Assembly (NCBI RefSeq): GCF_014280875.1 | Contig: NZ_JACLAL010000015.1 | Coordinates: 1 to 64,000 of the forward strand | Reading direction: 5' to 3' | From: Paenirhizobium daejeonense | Lineage (GTDB): Bacteria; Pseudomonadota; Alphaproteobacteria; Rhizobiales; Rhizobiaceae | Length of the DNA: 64,000 nucleotides | In this document: positions 43,445-52,795 of the stretch, piece by piece | Position numbering within the stretch: position 1 is the first letter of the stretch | How the letters are laid out: each line of letters begins with the position of its first letter | Translations under genes and position numbers: made by a program | The notes under the pieces: model-generated | Database searches by the model: none | What the model saw: the letters and a program-made list of their open reading frames with translations, nothing else | What the model was told of the DNA's origin: nothing

Positions 43445-44740
43445 TTATCCGCCATATTGATCAGGAAATACGATGTCCTGCTCGACCAGCAGGTTGAATC
43501 GGTATCCCGGCCGGATGCGGATGGTCGGCTGCACGTTGAGGTTCTTCGAAATCGTCTGCTCGGCAACCCGGCCAAACACCTCCGCGAAATTTCGCCGTGC
43601 CGCGTCTGACGCCGTATCCTGGGTGGCAAGCGTCGAGCTCTCCGGCAGGGCCATGTCTATCCCGGTGCCGATCAGGGCGACAAGCGCTGCCGAGCCGAAG
43701 ATGCGCAGGGTGTGCCTGTCCACCTTGTCGGCGAAGCCGCCATATCCTTCCTGGTCCGTTCCGGCCATGCCGCCGATTTGCAGCGTCGATCCGTTCGGGA
43801 AGATCAAGTCCGTCCATAAGACGAGGACGCGGTTCTGGCCGAAGGAAACCTTGCTGTCATAGCGGCCGAACAATCTGGTGCCCTGGGGGATCAGCAAATA
43901 GTGTCCCGTCGCGCTGTCATAGACGTTCTGGCTGACCTGGGCGGTGATGCTGCCCGGCAGATCGGAATTTATGCCGGTCAGCATGGTTGCCGGCACGACA
44001 GAGCCGCGCTTGAGCTCGAAACGCGACTGCTGTCCGATCACCCTGTTCGGAAGATAGCCCGCCTCCCTGATATCGGCGTTCAGGAACCCCTCCTTCGACC
44101 TCTGGCCATTCTGGTCGGTTTCCAGGCCATTGATCCCGCCCCCGAGCGCTGCAGCGTAAAGATCTGGCCCGCTGGCCGATGACGCGCTCGAAGGCCGCGC
44201 TGCGGATGCCGGTTGGGTGGCATTCGCATCGACTTCGCCAACATCGATCTTCAAGGGTGCGTCATGCGCCGCACCTTGCGCCTGAAGGCTTGCCATGCGC
44301 TGGCGCTGCTGTTCGCGGATCATCTGCTCCTGTTGCTCGCGCTGGAGCCGTGTGCGCCATTCCTCGTCAGCATCCACTTCCTGCTCGTGCTGGTCTAGTG
44401 GCTGTCTCTTGCGCGCTTCCTCGACTTGCCGTTCCTCGTTTCGGGTGCGTGGAACGGGTGTTGGCTGGAAGCGAGGCTCCTGGTCGCGTTCACCGATGAT
44501 GCCGTCCTTGACGCCCCGCTTCATCTGCTCGGCGAAACTGGCCGCCGGCAAATTCGATCCCGACAGACCAGAGCTCCGTTCCCCGGGGCGCAGGCCACGG
44601 GACGAAAGGCCATAGAACAGTACGACGAGGAAGACAACGACAATGCCGATGACGAGGAACAGCGGCAGTCGGTTGAGACGCTTCATGCCATAGTCTTCTG
44701 CGGAGCGGTTCGGGTTGCCGAGCTGCAGCGATTGGGGCAT
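43445..44740 (-). CDS. trbI: Conjugal transfer protein TrbI
   Basis: This 431-residue VirB10-like protein has a short cytoplasmic start, one membrane helix (LPLFLVIGIVVVFLVVLFYGL near residues 26-46), a long proline/glutamine-rich charged stretch, and the conserved C-terminal domain (VIGQQSRFELKRGSVVPATMLTGINSDLPG and IPQGTRLFGRYDSKVSFGQNRVLVLWTDLIFPNGSTLQIGGMAG). It spans both membranes in the mating-pair-formation channel. It is the last gene of the trb operon; a PrpD/IS6 scar follows where traR would normally be expected in Ti-type plasmids. Confidence 0.94.
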   Translation of the reverse strand: MPQSLQLGNPNRSAEDYGMKRLNRLPLFLVIGIVVVFLVVLFYGLSSRGLRPGERSSGLSGSNLPAASFAEQMKRGVKDGIIGERDQEPRFQPTPVPRTRNEERQVEEARKRQPLDQHEQEVDADEEWRTRLQREQQEQMIREQQRQRMASLQAQGAAHDAPLKIDVGEVDANATQPASAARPSSASSASGPDLYAAALGGGINGLETDQNGQRSKEGFLNADIREAGYLPNRVIGQQSRFELKRGSVVPATMLTGINSDLPGSITAQVSQNVYDSATGHYLLIPQGTRLFGRYDSKVSFGQNRVLVLWTDLIFPNGSTLQIGGMAGTDQEGYGGFADKVDRHTLRIFGSAALVALIGTGIDMALPESSTLATQDTASDAARRNFAEVFGRVAEQTISKNLNVQPTIRIRPGYRFNLLVEQDIVFPDQYGG

Positions 44741-44750
44741 GCCCTTCTCC

Positions 44751-45197
44751 TCAATTGCGCGTCATCAGCGTCAAGGGGCTTGCCGGCGTCGCGCCATCGG
44801 GCTTGACGCTATAGGCGCGGCCAAGGACAAGGGTGTCGGTCGAAAGCCGTGCCAGCACCTGTCCGTTGATGTTCATCAGCGAAAAGACGAGGTGGACCGG
44901 TTTCGCGGCGTCTTTGCCGTGGCTGACGCGGCCATCGTCGATCACCTTGTAGCCCCACCCGTTCAGAGCGCCCCTGAGTGCGATCGAATATTCCGACTTA
45001 TCTCTGGCGAGGCTGATCGGTGCGGTGGCCAGCCCGGCCTGCTCGGCAAAGCGGCTGGCCATATCTGCGGCGATGGCGCTTGCGGCAAGGCCGGCGACAG
45101 GTTGGGTAGGATCGCTTCTGATGGCCTTGTCGGGACTGGCCTGGCATCCGGCAAAGAGCAGGCAGACCAGCGGGAAAGGATGGTAGCGCAGGGGCAT
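44751..45197 (-). CDS. trbH: Conjugal transfer lipoprotein TrbH
   Basis: This 148-residue protein has a lipoprotein leader with lipobox LFAGC (Cys at residue 18), as known for TrbH of Ti plasmids. The rest contains SIALRGALNGWGYKVIDDGRVSHGKDAAKPVHLVFSLMNINGQVLARLSTDTLVLGRAYSVKPDGATPASPLTLMTRN. It is anchored in the outer membrane with TrbG. It lies 3 bases after trbG and 10 before trbI. Confidence 0.85.
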   Translation of the reverse strand: MPLRYHPFPLVCLLFAGCQASPDKAIRSDPTQPVAGLAASAIAADMASRFAEQAGLATAPISLARDKSEYSIALRGALNGWGYKVIDDGRVSHGKDAAKPVHLVFSLMNINGQVLARLSTDTLVLGRAYSVKPDGATPASPLTLMTRN

Positions 45198-45200
45198 CGT

Positions 45201-46031
45201 TCAGCCTCCGCGCCGGATGGTGATCTTTTTCTGGCGCCAGCCGACGCCGGAAACCAGTACTGCCCTGTCGATGTTGTAGTCGACGATCATCATGTCGTTT
45301 CGTATCCGGTAATTGACGATGCGATTTTCGCCACCAGAAGTGACGAACAGAACCGGTGCATCCTGGCCTGAGAACGTCCTGGGGAACTGGATGTAGGTCT
45401 TGCGACCATCGGAATAGACACGTTTCGGTTTCCACGGCGCACTGCCGCCCAACGAATAGGAGAAGGCAAGCTGTTCCGGCGGCACACCACCGCCCGCACC
45501 CGCGATCGCCTGGATGCGGGCGTTGATATCCGAGAGCTTGGTTGCCGCATCCTCCGGATATTCGAAACCGACCCGCGCCATGTACTGGTTCGCATGGGAC
45601 TTGAGCTGGACGTGATAGGTCCGGCGCGAGGTCGTCACCACCATGGAGGTGACCAGTCCGGCTTCTGATGGTTTGACGACCAGATGGATGGCCTGGTCGG
45701 TGGCCGCGCCCGATGTCGCCGGTTCGACCTTCCAGCGTACGGTGTCGCCCACCAGGACATCGCGTACGATCTCGCCGCCCTGAAGCTCGATATCGCAGAC
45801 CTGAAGCGGCGAACACACCACGGAAGGCTGGGTTTCCCCGAACAGGAAGAGAATTTTCCCGTCGGCACCCCGCGTCACCAGTCCGCTTTCGCCGCGCCAT
45901 TTGCCCGAAAGCCCGGTCCCTCGTGCCTCATTGCTCGTCAGGCTCTGTGCACGGGCAAGCTCCGCCGCCGCAGTGCAAGAAGCGATTACGATCACGCCGG
46001 CCCGGGCCGCGCGGTTGATGTCAATCCTCAT
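45201..46031 (-). CDS. trbG: Conjugal transfer protein TrbG
   Basis: TrbG is a VirB9-like outer-membrane/periplasmic component of the type IV secretion channel. The protein (276 residues) has a signal peptide (RIDINRAARAGVIVIASCTAAAELARAQ) and a C-terminal domain with PWKPKRVYSDGRKTYIQFPRTFSGQDAPVLFVTSGGENRIVNYRIRNDMMIVDYNIDRAVLVSGVGWRQKKITIRR, the hallmark of VirB9 proteins. The start at 46031 has GGGGG 5 bases upstream; an ATG at 46043 is an alternative. Confidence 0.93.
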   Translation of the reverse strand: MRIDINRAARAGVIVIASCTAAAELARAQSLTSNEARGTGLSGKWRGESGLVTRGADGKILFLFGETQPSVVCSPLQVCDIELQGGEIVRDVLVGDTVRWKVEPATSGAATDQAIHLVVKPSEAGLVTSMVVTTSRRTYHVQLKSHANQYMARVGFEYPEDAATKLSDINARIQAIAGAGGGVPPEQLAFSYSLGGSAPWKPKRVYSDGRKTYIQFPRTFSGQDAPVLFVTSGGENRIVNYRIRNDMMIVDYNIDRAVLVSGVGWRQKKITIRRGG

Positions 46032-46045
46032 GGAAACCCCCATGT

Positions 46046-46708
46046 TCAAAGCTGTGCGGTCCAGTCAAAATCCAGGAGATAGATACCGATCGGGTTGAGC
46101 CTGATCGTCGCTTCGTCCTGTGGCGTGGTGATCGTCAGCGTCGCGATACCGCGAAAACGGCGGCTGGCGATCTCTTTGCCCTTCCGGTCGCGCTCGAATT
46201 CTGTCCAGTCGATCTGGTAAGACAGGCTCGAGAGCGCCACGATGCTGTTGACCTCGATCGCCACCGTCGCACTCACCGCCTTCTCGAAGGGAGAATTGCC
46301 GCGGAACCAGGCGTTGATCTTCTGTGTCGAGGGATCGTTCGCCCTCAAGAGCGCATAGGTTCGATCGAGATATTGTTTCTGGACGACGGCGTCGGGGGTG
46401 ATCGAACGGAAGGCTGTTATGAAGCTTCCAAGCGTGGCGCGAATGACGCGGGGATCGGCATATTCGATCTGTTGCGGGAAACCGCCGCTGACCGCATTTC
46501 CTAGCTTGTCGACCTCCACGAGGTAGGGAACGAGTTTGACCCGCGTGCTTAAGAAGAGCGCGTAGCCGAAACCGATGATCGCGAGCACGAGGCTCAGGAT
46601 TGCGACCATCCGCCAGGCTGAGGCTGCCTTCACATAGGAGCCGTATCGCTCCGACCACTCCTGGCGGGCGGCAATGTAAGGGTTGTCCGGGGCGTGTTGT
46701 GCTGGCAT
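46046..46708 (-). CDS. trbF: Conjugal transfer protein TrbF
   Basis: This 220-residue VirB8-like bitopic protein begins DNPYIAARQEWSERYGSYVKAASAWR, has one membrane helix (MVAILSLVLAIIGFGYALFL near residues 36-55) and a periplasmic domain ending in RLNPIGIYLLDFDWTAQL, typical of TrbF. It helps to assemble the channel core. GGACGGG lies 8 bases before the start at 46708; an ATG at 46732 overlapping the trbL stop is also possible. Confidence 0.93.
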   Translation of the reverse strand: MPAQHAPDNPYIAARQEWSERYGSYVKAASAWRMVAILSLVLAIIGFGYALFLSTRVKLVPYLVEVDKLGNAVSGGFPQQIEYADPRVIRATLGSFITAFRSITPDAVVQKQYLDRTYALLRANDPSTQKINAWFRGNSPFEKAVSATVAIEVNSIVALSSLSYQIDWTEFERDRKGKEIASRRFRGIATLTITTPQDEATIRLNPIGIYLLDFDWTAQL

Positions 46709-46728
46709 TAGATGATCCCGTCCATGTC

Positions 46729-47916
46729 TCATGATCCATGTCGCTGCTCAGGCGGTGGGTTGGCAGGCGATCCCTTGCCGCGGGCCTGATCGAGCTTGGC
46801 ATTGGCAAGCCCGAGCGTTGAACCGGCATAGGCACCGGGAGAGCCGATTGCCTTTTCCCTGACGGCAGACCCGGCTGCCCTTGCCGCGAGGCCAATTCCC
46901 GAACCGAGACCGCGCAGCGCCGCACCGGCCAGGGACGACCCGCCGGCTCTGGCGACCTGCGCTCCGCTGTAACCCGCTGCTGTCGCCCCGGCCGCAAGAA
47001 AGCCGGCTCCGGTTGCAAACGAGGCGGCCTGGCCACCATGGCGGATCGCCTCCATGCCGCCGGACACGGATGTGCCTTGAACGACGCCCTGGATGATGTT
47101 GGGTACGTAGATCGCGACGACGAACACGACCACCGCGATACCGGCAATGGCCAGGACCGTCTGGAACTGGTCGCCGACTGCCGTATCGTCCGCCAGTCCG
47201 ATCAGCACTTCGGAACCGATCCTCGAAATCATCACCAGCGCCATGAGTTTCATGCCGACCGAAAAGGCATAGACGAGATAGCGCACTGAGAAGTCCTTGG
47301 TGAATGAAGAGCCGCCAAGGCCGAGCATGATCATTCCGGCCAGCAGCCCGACATACATTTCCACCATCACCGACACGAAAATTGCCGCCACCAGGCTGAA
47401 GGCGATGACCGTGACGACCACGGCGAAGGTGGCCGAGATCGCCAGCGCATTGTCCTCGAACAGGCCGAACTGCACCTTTTCGGACATTTTCGACGCAACC
47501 AGCAGCCCGGCGTTGAAGACATCGGCCGGTGACGCCGTACCACCGCTTGCTCCAAGCGAGAACAGGCTGTCGACAATAGCCTTTGCGAAGGAAGGTCCCT
47601 GTTCGAGTACGAAGGCGAAGAAACCGATAAAGAGGATGCGGCGAACGATCTCGGCAAACCAGCCGTCAAGCGAAGCCGCCTGCAGGGCGAGCCACGCCGC
47701 GGCAATGCCGATCTCTATGGTTGCGAGGATCCAGAATAGCGAACGGGCGGCGTCCATCACCGTGGCTTCCCAGCCTTTGGCTGCGTCGCTGACCTGTGTC
47801 TGCAGCGCAGTGAGCACGGATCCTTCCTGAGCGGCGGCATGTCCCGCCGGTGTCATGACAAGGATGACGATGAAGACGTCAACAAGGTTCGCGCGAAGGT
47901 GTTTCAGCCTCACCAT
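46729..47916 (-). CDS. trbL: Conjugal transfer protein TrbL
   Basis: The protein of 395 residues is a polytopic VirB6-like membrane protein with a leader (DVFIVILVMTPAGHAAAQ) and five or six hydrophobic helices between about 60 and 280, then a Gly/Ala-rich C-terminal tail. It forms part of the inner-membrane platform. Its start at 47916 overlaps the trbJ stop; there is no room for trbK, which lies between trbJ and trbL in Ti plasmids. Confidence 0.92.
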   Translation of the reverse strand: MVRLKHLRANLVDVFIVILVMTPAGHAAAQEGSVLTALQTQVSDAAKGWEATVMDAARSLFWILATIEIGIAAAWLALQAASLDGWFAEIVRRILFIGFFAFVLEQGPSFAKAIVDSLFSLGASGGTASPADVFNAGLLVASKMSEKVQFGLFEDNALAISATFAVVVTVIAFSLVAAIFVSVMVEMYVGLLAGMIMLGLGGSSFTKDFSVRYLVYAFSVGMKLMALVMISRIGSEVLIGLADDTAVGDQFQTVLAIAGIAVVVFVVAIYVPNIIQGVVQGTSVSGGMEAIRHGGQAASFATGAGFLAAGATAAGYSGAQVARAGGSSLAGAALRGLGSGIGLAARAAGSAVREKAIGSPGAYAGSTLGLANAKLDQARGKGSPANPPPEQRHGS

Positions 47917-48716
47917 TCGATCTCCATCTTCTTGCCACCCGAAGTGGCGGGAGCGTTTGAGGAAAAGAACTGCTGCCTGCGCGCCTGGGCGAGATCCTTG
48001 TCGGCCTGTGCGCTCTGGAACCATGTCCCCGTCATGGTCATCTGCTGCGCGACGAGCGCACGTAGCTTTTGCATCTGCGCGACCTGTTGTGCCGCTATCT
48101 GGTGACCGACCTGCAGAGCCTGCATCTGACCGTCGGCCGATTGCGACATCGCACGAAGTTCGCCCATCGTGTCCTCTTCCGTGTCGAACTGCTCGGCGGT
48201 GAGGCTTGCTGCCCGCAGCGTGCCCGCGATGGTACCGCGATTGGTATCCGACCAGTTCGCATAGCTGGCCGCGAGATCGCTTCCGGTTGTGACAGCTGAC
48301 TGAAGATCGGCATAGGACTTGAACCGTTGCTTCAGCAGATCGTCGGCATTGCTCATCGAGAAGGCAATGCCCTCGCCCTGGTCGACGAGATCGCGCAGCC
48401 GGTTGAGGTCGCTCTCCACCTGGCCCCAGATGTGGCTCGGCAACCGCGCGGTGTTCTGCAGCATGTTGCGGTAGATGTTCAGCTGGTTCTGGATCTGCTC
48501 GGCAAGCAGTGTGATCTGGGTGATCTGGTTGTCGATCTGTTCGGCGGATTTGCCCACCAGCGAAATCAGCTCGCTGTTGTTGAGGAGCTGCGTCCATTCG
48601 GTCGCGTTGCCGGTGGCGGCACCCGCGAAGGATGGTAGAGAGGCCGTGACGTACAGGACGGCGGTGCTGCCCGCGATCACTCGCCTTCCCCACCGAAATG
48701 GAACCGGCTCACGCAT
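47910..48716 (-). CDS. trbJ: Conjugal transfer protein TrbJ
   Basis: This 268-residue VirB5-like protein has a signal peptide (to SFAGA near residue 33) followed by long amphipathic helices (NSELISLVGKSAEQIDNQITQITLLAEQIQNQLNIYRNMLQN). The family is a minor pilus component and is exported to the periplasm. It overlaps trbE by eight bases and trbL by seven. Confidence 0.92.
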   Translation of the reverse strand: MREPVPFRWGRRVIAGSTAVLYVTASLPSFAGAATGNATEWTQLLNNSELISLVGKSAEQIDNQITQITLLAEQIQNQLNIYRNMLQNTARLPSHIWGQVESDLNRLRDLVDQGEGIAFSMSNADDLLKQRFKSYADLQSAVTTGSDLAASYANWSDTNRGTIAGTLRAASLTAEQFDTEEDTMGELRAMSQSADGQMQALQVGHQIAAQQVAQMQKLRALVAQQMTMTGTWFQSAQADKDLAQARRQQFFSSNAPATSGGKKMEIEW

Positions 48717-51129
48717 CGGTATCGCCGCCTCTTTCGATCAGCCATTGACGTGGCCAATCCTTGCCGTGGAGGGAAACGAGCGCACGGATGCGGGAAAGGT
48801 CCGCCTTGCCCGAGGCTCCGACAAAGGCGAGCGTAACCGGCCCGAGTGCCATCTCGAACAAGCGCCTGCCATCGGGGGAGGTAACGTAATACTCGCGTTT
48901 CGGGATAGCATTTGCGATGATTTCGATCTGTCGTTCGTTGAAGCCGAGGCGCTCATAGAACTCCCGTCCGGAACTGTTCGGCAGGCAGATCTTTGTCAGG
49001 CAGGATTCGGTCAGGACGTCGATGATGCCGGAGCGTTCGGCATCCGAGATCGACTGGGTAGCCAGGACAACCGCGCAATTGGCCTTGCGCAGAACCTTCA
49101 ACCAGGTCCTGATCTTCTCACGGAATACCGGATGTCCAAGCATCAGCCATGCTTCGTCGAGAATGATGAGGCTTGGCGAGCCATCGAGGCGTTTTTCTAT
49201 CCGCCTGAAGAGATAGGTGAGCACGGGAACGAGATTGCGCTCCCCCATGTTCATCAGTTCCTCGATTTCGAAGCATTGGAAGCGACCAAGTGTCAGGCCG
49301 TCTTCCTCCGCGTCGAGAAGCTGCCCCATCGGACCGTCGATAGTGTAATGATGGAGCGCATCCTTTATGTCGCGCATTTGCACGCCACTTACAAAGTCGG
49401 AGATCGACCGCCCCGGCGCCTCTGCCATCAGGGCGACCTGATGGGAGATGGCGTTGCGGTGTTCAGGGGTAATCGCGAGGCCCTGCAGTGACGCCAGTGC
49501 TTCGATCCACTCGCAAGCCCAGGCGCGGTCCGCATCCGTGACGAGGTCCGAGAGCGGGCAGAATGCGAGACGGGAGCACTCCCCTGCCCCACCACCGATC
49601 TCGTAGTGATCGCCCCCGACGCCGAGCGTCAGCGGCATCATCGAATTGCCCTTGTCGAACGCGAAGACCTGCGCGTCCTTATAACGACGGAACTGTGCCG
49701 CGATGAGCGCCAGCAGGGCCGATTTCCCGGTGCCGGTCGGACCAAGGATCAGCGTGTGGCCGACATCGTCGACATGCAGGTTCAGGCGGAAAGGCGTGGA
49801 GCCCGATGCCACCTGCAACAGTGGGGGGGCCTGTGGCGGATAGAAAGGGCAAGGTGCGGTCGGCCTACCCGACCAGATGGAATTGAGCGGAATGAGATCG
49901 GCGAGATTGCGGGTGTTGATCAGCGGTTCGCGGATATTGCAGAACCAGTTGCCCGGCAGGCTGCCGAGGAAAGCGTCCGTCGCGTTGAGCGTCTCGATCC
50001 TTGCGCCAAACCCCTCCGCCTGAATGAGCCGTCGCACGGCCTCCGCCTTGTCCCGGAGGCTCTCGCTCCTCTCGTCGAACAGGATGACCACGGGTGTATA
50101 GTAGCCATAGGCGACCAACTGGGAGGACGCCTCGGCAATGGCGTCTTCCGTTTCGACGACCATGCTCATCGCGTCCTGGTCGAGCGAGCGGGACCGGGTC
50201 TGGAACAACTGGTCAAGGAAGGGGCGGGTTTTCTGCTGCCACCTGCGACGTGTCCGCTCCAATTTCAGCTTCGCCTCCTCCGCATCGAGGAAGATGAAGC
50301 GGGAAGACCAGCGGTAGGTGATCGCCATCTGGTCCAGGCCGTTGAGGATTCCGGGCCAGCTTTCAGCCGGGAGGCCGTCGATGGCGACGACGCCGAGGAA
50401 GCGGTTCTCGACGGTCGGTGTCAGCCCGTGATCGAGTTCCGCCGTCGCCAGCCAGTCGAGATACATCGGGATTTCGGGGAGCCGCACGGGATGGTTCTCT
50501 CCTGTGATGCAGAAACGGATGAACTGGAAGAGTTCGTCATACCGCGCAATCCTGGCCCCTCCCCTTTCTGATGTCTCTCGTGTCCGCATCCGTTGAAGGG
50601 AAAGCACGGTCCCGAGATACTGCTCGATCTCGCGTATCGATCCCCGGAAGGTTTCCAGTACCGTATCGGCATAACCGGCTTTGCGGCTTGGCTGGTCGGA
50701 ATAGATGTAGCGAGCCAGACTTGATCGGCGGCGTTCCGGGGGGCGATAGGTCAGGATGAGCGCGTGCCGGCTTTCGAAATGCGTCCCCTCATGTTCGAAA
50801 TGCCTTCGCCGTTCGTCGTCGATCATGCGGCTGACCGGATCTGGAAAATGCGCTCGATCGGGGGAAGGATATGCCGTGGTCGGCAGGCGGATCGCTTCGG
50901 CATGGATCATCCAGCCTGAGCCAAGACGCGACAGGATCGCATTGATCTGGCGCGACAGGTCGTTGCGCTCGAGATCGGTCGCACTCTCGCTGTCCGGTCC
51001 GGCAAAATACCAGCCAGCCAGCAAACTGCCGTCCTTCAGAAGGATGATGCCGTTATCGACCAGTCCGGCATAGGGAACGAGATCGGCAAAGGATGGGCCG
51101 CTCTTTCGAAAGCTGCGGAGGTGGACCAT
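48709..51129 (-). CDS. trbE: Conjugal transfer ATPase TrbE
   Basis: This VirB4-type ATPase of 806 residues energises pilus assembly and channel function at the inner membrane. Walker A is GPTGTGKSALLALIA near residue 445, Walker B LIILDEAWLMLGHP near 665. The motif VVLATQSISDAERSGI follows near 695. The start at 51129 (MVHLRSFRKSGPSFADLVPYAGLVDNGIILLKDGSLLAGWYFAGPD) matches the family's N-terminus; a longer reading from 51174 is not needed. trbD ends 10 bases upstream. Confidence 0.95.
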   Translation of the reverse strand: MVHLRSFRKSGPSFADLVPYAGLVDNGIILLKDGSLLAGWYFAGPDSESATDLERNDLSRQINAILSRLGSGWMIHAEAIRLPTTAYPSPDRAHFPDPVSRMIDDERRRHFEHEGTHFESRHALILTYRPPERRRSSLARYIYSDQPSRKAGYADTVLETFRGSIREIEQYLGTVLSLQRMRTRETSERGGARIARYDELFQFIRFCITGENHPVRLPEIPMYLDWLATAELDHGLTPTVENRFLGVVAIDGLPAESWPGILNGLDQMAITYRWSSRFIFLDAEEAKLKLERTRRRWQQKTRPFLDQLFQTRSRSLDQDAMSMVVETEDAIAEASSQLVAYGYYTPVVILFDERSESLRDKAEAVRRLIQAEGFGARIETLNATDAFLGSLPGNWFCNIREPLINTRNLADLIPLNSIWSGRPTAPCPFYPPQAPPLLQVASGSTPFRLNLHVDDVGHTLILGPTGTGKSALLALIAAQFRRYKDAQVFAFDKGNSMMPLTLGVGGDHYEIGGGAGECSRLAFCPLSDLVTDADRAWACEWIEALASLQGLAITPEHRNAISHQVALMAEAPGRSISDFVSGVQMRDIKDALHHYTIDGPMGQLLDAEEDGLTLGRFQCFEIEELMNMGERNLVPVLTYLFRRIEKRLDGSPSLIILDEAWLMLGHPVFREKIRTWLKVLRKANCAVVLATQSISDAERSGIIDVLTESCLTKICLPNSSGREFYERLGFNERQIEIIANAIPKREYYVTSPDGRRLFEMALGPVTLAFVGASGKADLSRIRALVSLHGKDWPRQWLIERGGDTDA

Positions 51130-51139
51130 CGGCGTCTCC

Positions 51140-51439
51140 TCAAGGCCGCCGCCAGGGCGATGATGTGGGCGCATAATGATGTCGGTAGTTGATATGGCGC
51201 GTGTAGACCTGTCGCATCAGCGGGTCGGCCTTGGCCATCCAGCGCAATGCGCCAAGGATGCCGATCCAGATCGAGATGCCGAGCAGTGCCGAATAGACGG
51301 TCAATACCACGAAAATCAGGATGGCGGCGGCAAGCGCGGTCAAAAGCACGAGTTCGCGATCGCCGCCCAGCAGGAGGTTCGAACGGGATAGCGCCCGATG
51401 AATGCGGTTACGCTGGAGGAAGGAACGGGCTTCAGCCAT
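51140..51439 (-). CDS. trbD: Conjugal transfer protein TrbD
   Basis: This 99-residue VirB3-like membrane protein begins MAEARSFLQRNRIHRALSRSNLLLGGDRELVLLTALAAAILIFVVLTVYSALLGISIWIGILGALRWMAKADPLMRQVYTRHINYRHHYAP, with two hydrophobic helices, a charged link and the conserved RQVYxRHxxYRxxYxA end. It works with TrbE. It overlaps trbC by eight bases. Confidence 0.92.
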   Translation of the reverse strand: MAEARSFLQRNRIHRALSRSNLLLGGDRELVLLTALAAAILIFVVLTVYSALLGISIWIGILGALRWMAKADPLMRQVYTRHINYRHHYAPTSSPWRRP

Positions 51440-51824
51440 GGGGCCACTCCCCTCCCCCGAAACTCGGGGCATGGCAGATGGTCCCAGTCGAGCATGTGCC
51501 GGCCATGGCGATCGACGCGCCGGTCGAGCCGAACAGCCCGACAATCGACGTCGCACCGAGCAGGATGCCGGCGACGAGCACGATATAGATCAGCCGCCGC
51601 GCGAAATCCGTCAGTTCTCCGCCGAAGATCAGCATGCCACCGGCGATCGCAACCGCCGCAAGGGCGATGTAACCCGCGACCGGCCCGGTGATCGATTGCT
51701 GGATCTGCTCGAGCGGTCCCTCCCATGGAAGGCTGCCACCCGAGCTGGCGAGTGCCGGCGTGGCGAGCGCAAGATGCAACAGCAAAGCTTGCCATCCCGG
51801 ACGGAAGGAACGGTCAGTCCTCAT
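51432..51824 (-). CDS. trbC: Conjugal transfer pilin TrbC
   Basis: This 130-residue pilin precursor has a signal peptide (RPGWQALLLHLALATPALAS) and two hydrophobic helices (GPVAGYIALAAVAIAGGMLIFGGELTDFARRLIYIVLVAGILLGATSIVGLFG). It is the VirB2-like major pilus subunit. In RP4 it is cyclised by TraF, so a peptidase of that type would be needed. The start at 51824 overlaps trbB by 11 bases; an ATG at 51836 is an alternative. Confidence 0.9.
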   Translation of the reverse strand: MRTDRSFRPGWQALLLHLALATPALASSGGSLPWEGPLEQIQQSITGPVAGYIALAAVAIAGGMLIFGGELTDFARRLIYIVLVAGILLGATSIVGLFGSTGASIAMAGTCSTGTICHAPSFGGGEWPHG

Positions 51825-52785
51825 GGCTGTCCTCATCTGCATGGGGTTGGGGCGTGAACTGGTAGCCGTTGCCGTTGAAGCCTTCGACGCGAATGATCTC
51901 GCGCACCCGCCTCCCCCCTGCCCCGCGTTCGACAAAAACCACCAGGTCGACCGCTTCGCCGATTACGGCTTGCATCGGCTGCTGGCTCGCTTCCGCTGTC
52001 AGTTGTTCGAGCCGTGCGAGAGCCGAAAGGGCGCTGTTCGAATGAACGGTGGAGATCCCGCCTGGGTGGCCGGTATTCCAGCTCTTCAGCAGCGTTAACG
52101 CCGCCCCGTCGCGGACCTCGCCCACCACGATCCTGTCGGGACGCAGACGCATGGTGCTTTTCAGGAGCCGCGCCATATCGATCGTTTCGCTGGTGTGAAG
52201 GGCGACGACGTTCTGGGCCGTGCATCGTAATTCGGCGGTGTCTTCCAGGATGACGATGCGGTCGTCGGGAGCCGAACTTAGAATCTCCGCGATCACGGCA
52301 TTGGCGAGTGTCGTCTTGCCGGAACCCGTGCCGCCGCAGATCACTATGTTCAGGCGGGAGGCAACGGCGTGGCGAATGACCGAGGCCTGGGCCGCGGTCA
52401 TGGTCTTGTCCTTCACATACTCGTCGAGCGCAAACAGCCGCGTTGCGCGCCGGCGAATGGCGAAGGTTGGAGACGCCACGATCGGGGGCAGGAGCCCCTC
52501 GAAGCGGTGGCCGCCGATCGGCAATTCTCCGGAGACGATAGGCTGTTCAGTATCGACGGTCGCCTGCAGTGCGTGCGCGACAGCGCCGATTACGCTTTCC
52601 GCGTCGGACGGCGCCATCTCACCGGCCAAGGTGGTGCCTTGGTCCGTTCGCTCTATGAAGAGCCTGCCGTCCGGGTTCAGCATGATCTCGATAACGGCGG
52701 GCTCGTCGAGCGCCAGGCAGAGCCGCTCGCCAAGGGCGGTCCGGAGCTTGTTGAGCAATCGAGGGTGAGATCGGGAATGAACCAT
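51814..52785 (-). CDS. trbB: Conjugal transfer ATPase TrbB
   Basis: This VirB11-type hexameric ATPase has 323 residues. Walker A is GGTGSGKTTLANAVI near residue 155; the Asp box is DRIVILEDTAELRC and the His box HTSETIDMARLLKSTMRLRPDRIVVGEVRDGAALTLLKSWNTGHPGG. It is cytoplasmic and energises pilus assembly. traI lies 10 bases upstream. Confidence 0.95.
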   Translation of the reverse strand: MVHSRSHPRLLNKLRTALGERLCLALDEPAVIEIMLNPDGRLFIERTDQGTTLAGEMAPSDAESVIGAVAHALQATVDTEQPIVSGELPIGGHRFEGLLPPIVASPTFAIRRRATRLFALDEYVKDKTMTAAQASVIRHAVASRLNIVICGGTGSGKTTLANAVIAEILSSAPDDRIVILEDTAELRCTAQNVVALHTSETIDMARLLKSTMRLRPDRIVVGEVRDGAALTLLKSWNTGHPGGISTVHSNSALSALARLEQLTAEASQQPMQAVIGEAVDLVVFVERGAGGRRVREIIRVEGFNGNGYQFTPQPHADEDSHED

Positions 52786-52795
52786 CCGCGCATAC